Assembly (NCBI GenBank): GCA_004380135.1
Contig: QXCR01000078.1
Span: 79,088 to 143,087, forward strand
DNA from: Stemphylium vesicarium
Taxonomy: Eukaryota > Ascomycota > Dothideomycetes > Pleosporales > Pleosporaceae
Length of the DNA stretch: 64,000 nucleotides
Direction of reading: 5' to 3'
A program made the translations under genes and the position numbers. Of this stretch, positions 58,125 to 64,000 are shown piece after piece; the first letter of the stretch is position 1; the number at the start of each line of letters is the position of its first letter. Below the pieces are notes generated by a model. That model was not told the origin of the DNA and ran no database searches. It saw only the letters and a list, made by a program, of their open reading frames with translations.

Positions 58125-58922
58125 ATAATAGATCAGCGCAATGGAACGGGAACTTCAGCCTTTAGACTTTGCGAAAAAACTTATTTGATTCCACCAATCT
58201 TGCTATGGAGAATGTTCAGTTCTGTGATGCAATGTCATCAGATGTGTTTTCGCTCATTTCGTGTTAGGTTCGTTTCTAGCTCACTGGCAATGCATCGAAA
58301 GTCATGACGATGTCGACATGTAGAGATACTGATCTCCATTGGCCGTATCATCATGTTCTTGCTAGATTCGCTAGTAGCTGCGAGGACACGCGCTCACTGC
58401 CGACCCATGCAGACAGAGCAGAAGTTGCCATACCAAAAAGCACAATGGATGTCACGAATCGGGGCACAGTAGCAGTGAGATGCTCGTCAGAGTTGGCTTT
58501 CCCATGATGTATCAAAATCTATCGTTAGAAATGGGGATCTTGACAGATGTCCTGATCAAATGTGTAATCTTTAGCGTCGTCGCCCTCCTCTTCTTAGCCT
58601 CCCCGCGACAGCAAAAGGTCTTCGAGGTAACCATATCGGGTGTTCCTAAACAAGTTGCAAGAATTAGCAAGTCTATCTAACCTTCCTTTTGGTGATCTGC
58701 CCGCATTGCAGAACTTGGCTCACACAACTCTGGTGCCACTTTATCCGCGCCACATGCACGTGCATCCAAGAAACGGGATTGACTCCGTAGGCTAAGACTC
58801 TCAATCCAACTAATGAGGCAGAGGCAGTTCTTCACATGTGACTAGTCTGATGTGGAACTGATGTCCGTGTGATGCGCATACCACTCTGTCAGTAGCACTG
58901 GGATGGAACATGTGGTGAATCG
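58125..58922. other. Intergenic, flank of the retroelement
   Basis: About 800 bp of normal base composition. A 66-codon open frame at 58480 contains one hydrophobic stretch but nothing recognisable. Confidence 0.45.
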
Positions 58923-59069
58923 TGTTGTATATTATGCTACGGGAGCTGAGATCTATATCTCTGCTAGCTAGCGTTGTGGGCGCTAAGCCTTGTACGTACT
59001 AGCCTAGAGTAAGTGAGAGATAGGATAGAACCTAGGTTATATACCTTAAGGCCTATATAGTAGCTAACA
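58923..59069 (-). repeat. Left (3') LTR of the copia element
   Basis: Runs from TGTTGTATATTATGC to CTATATAGTAGCTAACA on the plus strand, so TGTT...AACA ends, 147 bp. It abuts a purine-rich tract on the minus strand (TTATTTAGGGGGGTG), the expected priming site. The five bases before it are AATCG. Boundary at 58923 is inferred from the TG...CA rule. Confidence 0.6.
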
Positions 59070-59389
59070 CACCCCCCTAAATAAGGTAGAAGCCTTATAA
59101 ATAAATAAAATATAAGAGAAACTATATACGCTTTTCTAAAAGGAATGCGTTACACCTTAGATACCTTAACTATATTAATAAGCTTAATAAACTTAGCGTA
59201 TTCTAGCTTATTAAGAGGCTTAGTAAGACTATTAGCTAGTATATTAATGCCTAGTACGTGCTTAAGGTTAATTCTGCCCTTCTTAGTACTCCTATTTAGT
59301 GTACTAGTAGTAGTTATTAATGTATTTTATACGCTCGTGGTGACCATCCTTACGGACCATATTAAGTGCTAATTAGTTGTTGGTATAGA

Positions 59390-59520
59390 GTTGTGTTGGC
59401 TGAAGGTCATTGCTAGTGTACCCGACCTGTTGAAGCAGGCGGCGGAGCCAGCAGGCTTCCTTTGTAGCGTAGGTGAGGGCGATGTACTTAGACTTAGTAG
59501 AGGAGAGAGTAACGAGACGT
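59390..59520 (-). pseudogene. Copia RNase H fragment
   Basis: Minus-strand translation gives VTLSSTKSKYIALTYATKEA followed by CWLRRLLQQVGY, the characteristic copia RNase H segment. No intact frame beyond it. Confidence 0.85.
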
Positions 59521-60082
59521 TATTAGTATAATTTAAATAAGATAACGCTACCTACTATCTTAAAAACGTAACTAGCTAAGGACTTACGATAAGTATTATC
59601 GCTAAAGGCAGAGTCGCTATAGCCCACAAGGCCGGCGTTAGAGACGTTATCCGTTAAGGTATTATTAAGTTTTACATCTATATACTAGTATTTAATACTA
59701 AGAGTAGAGGTACCCTTATAGTACTAGAGCATATACTTAAAGAGTAAAAGTTATTCTTCTATAGAGTTAGTTGCAAAGCGGGCCATATAGTTAACGTGCC
59801 AGGATAGGTCTGGATGTATGATGGCCATTAGGTAGAGCAACTTAGCGACAAGAGATTAGTATTAGTAGATAAGGTTATCGTCAGCCTTGTCCGTACGCTT
59901 AGTGAGTTTAAGAGTGGAGACGGCAATAGTGTGTCTATAATTAGAGCGTCGGTGAGATAGTGCTCTTTAATCACTTAGTCGATATAGCTATCTATTATAA
60001 GTAAGAGAGAGTGCTTAGCACGGTCCTAATAGACACGTATACCAAGATAGAAGCTAAGTAGTCCTAAGTTACGAGCCTTATA

Positions 60083-60451
60083 TTAGTTAAAGAGACGCTC
60101 TTTAAGCACCTTTATACTAATAGTATTCTTAGTAACTAAAATTAGGTCGTTAATATAGATAATAATAATCCTAAAATTAGTATTATTAATAAATACGTAT
60201 AGATTAGCTTTAATAGGGGAAAAGCTAAGCTTATAAAGTGAAGCCTTAAGGTTATTATACCACAATAGGGCTAACTGTCGAAGTCCGTACATGCCACGCT
60301 GGAGGCAAACGATTATCTTGTTGCCAGGGCAGCCAGCGGGCAAGCGTAACAGTACGACATCATCGTCTATAAGGTGGGCGTTGAGGTAGGCAGTAATCAT
60401 GTCTATCTGCTCGCATTCAAGGTCGTAGTAGGCGACAAGGGCAAGGATCAC
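60083..60451 (-). pseudogene. Copia reverse transcriptase fragment
   Basis: 122 codons open on the minus strand: CEQIDMITAYLNAHL, then GCPGNKIIVCLQRGMYGLRQ and a IIIYINDLILVTKN segment in the place of the YVDD catalytic box. One catalytic Asp is replaced (YINDL). Not functional. Confidence 0.9.
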
Positions 60452-61096
60452 TTAGAGTGTAGTAGTCCAGACCACGTAGGAATAGACTTCTTAGTACTAT
60501 ATTAACTCCTTCTATCTATTGCCGCAAGCTACTATCCAAGCTTTATCCTTAACGTAGTTGCCTTAAGCGTTAGCTTTATAACTCTAGACCTATTAGCCTA
60601 AGATAATCTCATGCTTTGTAATTTCTTCTAGCGTGGCGGGACGCTAGGTGCTATTAGCAATAAGGGCATTATACTTATCGTCCATAGCGAGTTGAAGGTC
60701 GTTTCGACGCAGGTAATTAAGGAATTATTTATAGTTTCGCGGCTCTAGTAGGAGGTCCGCGAGCTTGATAGTTAGGCGTACGAGCGCTATAGCAAAGTAG
60801 TAGTCGAAGGTGGCGCTACTAAAGTTAACACGAGCTTAACGCGTGCGAGGGCTATATATAATATATTTCTCGCTAAAATTAGCGTTAATATTCTCGCAAC
60901 GAGAAGTAATATTATTATTACGTATTAGTTTTAGGGTGTTAACTTAAGGCTCCTTAAAGCTATCGAAGTTATTAGGGTTGCCCGCTTATGGTAGTCCTAG
61001 GTCTTCATCCTTACCCCCTGGAGCAGGCTGCTCGTCTATCGACAGTCGCTCGAGCAATGGCTGGAAGCGGCCTATACGAGGGTGAGATTAAGGCGA

Positions 61097-62030
61097 TTAT
61101 AGGGGAGATTGTAGAGGTAGTTTTGCTAACGGACGCTTAGTTAGAGCTTTGCTATACTTGTCAAACTTTATAGATGACGTTACGAGGACTGAGTCAGTCT
61201 CTAGGATCCACATCTTGTACATAGACTGGCCAAACATTCCGATGAGGTGGCCGCGGATGGCGCGAGGCTCAAATTTCTCGCCTTTGACGCGCTTCTCCGC
61301 TGGTATATAGACGTAGCCAGCGTGGCCGAAAGCTTGTAGCTTGGCGACGTTTGGCACTGGGTTGGGGTAATTGAGTTCGCGATTCCACGCCTCGAGGGGA
61401 GTCGTATCCCCGTCGGGCGCGCTAGTGACGCTGAGATTGCGGAGGTAGGTGATGTACTCGCTTGCCCATGGCCAGAACTCTTTTGGGAGACCAGCCGCGA
61501 TAAGAGCGGTGCGTATACGTGCTGCGGTTATGCCGTTTGCGCGCTCGGCTCTGCCGTTGCGCGTTGGGTCGTACGGAGGTGAGGCTTCGATTGAAATTCT
61601 ATTGTCGTTGAAGTACGCCGTAGTGCGGTTATTAATAAACTCGCGGGCGTTATCTACATAGATCGTAATTACTATTAGTCCTTTAGCTTTTATTTATTTG
61701 CACCAGTCTGTGAGCTTAATGCTAAGGGCTGTGTTAGTAGCACTAGGAAAAATGGGAGAATCGTGATGTATTAGTGCTACGAGAGTGAGAGTCTATATAC
61801 ATGAAGTCACGCGCTAAGCCTCTATGGAACTAGCGCGAGAGTGAGGTGAGGTGAGGTGAGGTGAATCGCATCTCGGGCAGAATACCTGAGGGCCATGGCT
61901 GACAGGCTGCACGGGTGTCTGCTGTGAAGATCCACTGTTGGCCTGTCTTGCCGCTGGTGATGAGCATCCAGTATAGCTCGCCGTTCCTACCCATTGGGGA
62001 GATAGGGCTGACTATGTCAACATATATCAT
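61097..62030 (-). pseudogene. Copia integrase fragments
   Basis: Two open pieces on the minus strand. At 61830..62030: DIVSPISPMGRNGELYWMLI, the start of the integrase core. At 61097..61357: LQAFGHAGYVYIPAEKRVKG and EPRAIRGHLIGMFGQSMYKM, the end of the integrase module. A (GTGAG)n run at 61841..61863 interrupts the first piece. Confidence 0.85.
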
Positions 62031-62798
62031 ACTAAGGTGGGTGTTAGGGACGTCTTATAGCTTCCTAGAGATAACTTTATATAATTTTAAGAGTCTATAT
62101 AGTAGATAGTCTAAGAGAGAGTTTATAGAGATAACTATGCCTTTAACTACTTTAGTAGTGCGTTTTAGTATATCTATATTCGCGTGTCTAAAGATCTTAT
62201 ACTATTTATTAGCTATGCGCGTTATAGTAGGCTCTTTAGATAAGGTGCGGTATGCGTAAAGTAATATGAAAGAGAGGGCGGCTAAGGCCTCAGAGGGATC
62301 TATAACTACGAGAAAGTTAGGTATACTATTAATCTCTAGTAAGTAGATAAGCTCTTTATTTATAGAGTTATATAGCTTATCTTTACCTAAGTAATACCAC
62401 GCTCCTTTATGCTTAAAGGACGCCTAAGAGATAACGTTAGTAGTAAAATTAGGGTAATAGAGAGCGTATAATAGATAGATGTTATATATTATACTGTTAG
62501 ATTTAACGACGTATAGGCGTACGATGCTCTCACTAATTGCGGTAGTAGAGCTAGTTAAGCCTTTAATATTGTTATTTTTAATTAGGACGTAGGTAACGAA
62601 CTTAGATTAGTTATTAAAGACGTGACGGTTAGCTGCGGTGTTGTAATAGTAGCCCTTCCTATAGTCGGCATTCTTGACCGCTTTCTAGATAATCGCAGGT
62701 GAGATTGTTGTGAATATGCTGGTGTAGGTGCTGTCGGCGGCGTCGTTCTTAGCGGAGTTGTCCGTTAGTGAGACATTAGCCTTTGCGTTGGTAGCACG

Positions 62799-63449
62799 TT
62801 ATTGCCTCACACTGTCTGGCATAAGGTGTGGGTGAAGTTTCCAACACCCTGCTAGGCCTCCGACATGCTCCTTGTTGCAATGTGTGCAAAGAGTCTTTGG
62901 TGGTCGGGGCATCCATGTTGCATTTTGTGGGGTCGCTGATCTCGTCGGGAGCGTGGCCGTGGCCGCTGCTGTCGACGCTGTAGATTGGGACCTGTTGTTG
63001 TTCGGTTTCTGGGTGAGGCGCTGCATTATACGCTTCTCCTCCTTCTTCTTAGAGATAGTAGTAAACGTCTTAACTAGCTCCTTAGCTGCGTTTTAAATGT
63101 GATCTTCTACGGAGGAGATAAGTGCGTCAATAGTCTAGATGCTACCTTAGCGGAGGTCGTTGTTACGATCCTCTACCTACTCTAGAATCACTTTCTCTAG
63201 ACCGTGAAGCATGTAGATTACTATCAGCTTAGATGCTAAGTCTATGGCTAAGACTCCCGTAGTCTGGGGCTTCCTCCATGCTATATGGATGCCCTGCACT
63301 GCGAGGTCGTTGATGTTTTCGCGTAGTTTGCGAATGTACTCGCGTACAGACTTGCAGCTATCAGCGCGAAGGTCAATGAAAGCTGTCCATGCGGCTGTGG
63401 CGTTGGCGTAATCAGTTAAATTATTGAGTTCTCTAAGAACCTTATACAT
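62799..63449 (-). pseudogene. Copia gag fragments with zinc knuckle
   Basis: At 63177..63449 the minus strand encodes a gag-like helical piece (NLTDYANATAAWTAFIDLRA, then SVREYIRKLRENINDLAVQG). At 62799..63026 it encodes a basic linker and a CCHC-type knuckle (CTHCNKEHVGGLAGCWKLHP). Stops separate the two. Confidence 0.8.
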
Positions 63450-63714
63450 GTCATTCGCTATAGAGTAGTTGCGGACTTATAGTATAAGGGACTAAATAAT
63501 AAATAAGAGTATAGTGTTCTAAAGTCGAGCGTCTCGCGATACCTACTATTTATAAGCGCGTTAGTCGTCCTTCTTATAACGTTAGAGGTCGTCATTATAC
63601 GGACGTAGTAATTTATTAGTATCTTTAGCGGTGCTCTATATAGCGCGGACCTGTTATGGTGTCATGCCTGCGCTTAGAGCTAGTGTAAGAAGATCTATTT
63701 AGTTATAACGTACC

Positions 63715-63787
63715 TCACGGGTTCGTGCACCACACAGGTTCGTGCACCACTTTTGCCAAGCCCCCACCAACTCTACCTCTATACGTG
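63715..63787 (+). repeat. Terminal region of the Fot1/pogo-like transposon with a doubled 14-bp motif
   Basis: GGTTCGTGCACCAC occurs at 63720..63733 and again at 63737..63750, a 17-bp period. It sits just inside a TA (63711..63712), which would be the Tc1/mariner-type target duplication. The opposite end lies outside the window, so the terminal repeat cannot be confirmed. Confidence 0.55.
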
Positions 63788-64000
63788 ATGCCTCAACAAC
63801 AACACCAGATAGAGCCTTCTAATGAGCGTCAGATACAGACTGCCCTTCAAGCTCTTAAACAAGACGCGACACTCTCCTTGCGACGCGCTGCAGCTATCTA
63901 CAAAGTCACTCATACAACACTAAGCCGCCGACGCGCAGGACAGACTCCACAAGCAGATCGCTGGCCTAAATCAAGGAATCTGACAAAGACTGAGGAGGGC
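63788..64000 (+). CDS. Fot1/pogo-like DDE transposase, N-terminus, runs off window
   Basis: 71 codons open to the end of the window from ATG at 63788. The protein contains the helix-turn-helix (psq-type) DNA-binding motif of Fot1/pogo transposases: IQTALQALKQDATLSLRRAA then IYKVTHTTLSRRRAGQ, followed by LTKTEEG. Base composition is normal and no stop is present, in contrast to the RIP-damaged copia element next to it. Only the first domain is visible; the DDE catalytic part would follow. Confidence 0.85.
   Translation, partial: MPQQQHQIEPSNERQIQTALQALKQDATLSLRRAAAIYKVTHTTLSRRRAGQTPQADRWPKSRNLTKTEEG

Larger units (their letters stand above)
58923..63715 (-). mobile_element. Ty1/copia LTR retrotransposon, RIP-degraded
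   Basis: Read on the minus strand, the order is gag, zinc knuckle, integrase, reverse transcriptase, RNase H, polypurine tract, LTR, which is copia order. All domains are broken by many TAG/TAA stops, and the sequence is rich in TA dinucleotides (CTATATA, TTATAG, AGTATTA everywhere), as expected from repeated C-to-T change on both strands. Less damaged, GC-richer patches (about 60230-60440, 61000-61640, 61830-62040, 62640-63020 and 63230-63420) alternate with heavily mutated ones. The right-hand (5') LTR is not recognisable, so the right boundary is set only by the start of the next transposon. Confidence 0.9.

Noticed and set aside
61841..61863. (GTGAG)n run considered as a telomere-like repeat
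   Set aside because: Five-base unit, few copies, inside a retroelement; fungal telomeres are TTAGGG.
63720..63750. Short direct repeats that might suggest a CRISPR-like array
   Set aside because: Only two copies, in a eukaryotic transposon end; no spacers or array.

Overview
The window is nuclear DNA of a filamentous ascomycete, most likely a dothideomycete (Pleosporales-like); the class is inference. Genes are dense, introns are mostly 46-60 bp with GTAAGT/GTATGT donors and CTAAC/CTGAC-type branch sites, proteins are of typical fungal families (HET domain, TauD and GMC oxidoreductases, betaine-lipid synthase, fungal complex I 21-kDa subunit), and the right end carries a TA-rich, stop-riddled Ty1/copia element of the kind left by repeat-induced point mutation (RIP). 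I rebuilt exon structures by eye from splice signals and reading-frame continuity.

Left part (1-37.6 kb) is mainly core genome. In order: a secreted GMC oxidoreductase cut by the window edge; a MetE C-terminal-like protein; an NAD(P)-dependent reductase; NTF2; two unrecognised proteins; a decayed 3' coding fragment that runs into a four-copy 56-bp tandem repeat; mitochondrial 3-hydroxyacyl-CoA dehydrogenase, divergent from the replication-fork protein Tof1/Swi1; a large proline-rich unknown; a hotdog thioesterase; TFIIH subunit Tfb2; the spliceosomal helicase Aquarius/Cwf11, divergent from a complex I subunit; a trimethyllysine-dioxygenase-like carnitine enzyme; tRNA-Arg(CCG) with a decayed copy nearby; proteasome ATPase Rpt5; and betaine-lipid synthase BTA1.

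The middle (38-50.5 kb) is accessory: a HET-domain gene, an aldo/keto reductase, a divergent pair of an anion-type MFS permease and a TauD dioxygenase (a plausible sulfonate-use module), a secreted TAP-like peptidase, and a tiny predicted secreted protein.

From 51.2 to 58.1 kb lies a compact set that looks like an aromatic catabolic cluster: an extradiol-type ring-cleavage dioxygenase with its 2-His-1-Glu triad intact, a metallo-beta-lactamase-fold lactonase, a fumarylacetoacetase-family hydrolase and an FAD phenol-type hydroxylase, with the broken remains of a C2H2 regulator between the last two. The lactonase has an in-frame TAG that an alternative 3' splice site would remove. Hydroxylation, meta-cleavage and hydrolysis of an acylpyruvate-like product would make a coherent route, unusual for fungi, which mostly use intradiol cleavage.

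The right end (58.9-64 kb) is a RIP-degraded copia element on the minus strand with one recognisable LTR, then the start of an apparently undamaged Fot1/pogo-like DNA transposon that runs off the window. One pattern that no gene call explains: the only three long G/C homopolymers I noticed all lie inside introns of unrelated housekeeping genes, and all are poly-C on the sense strand.
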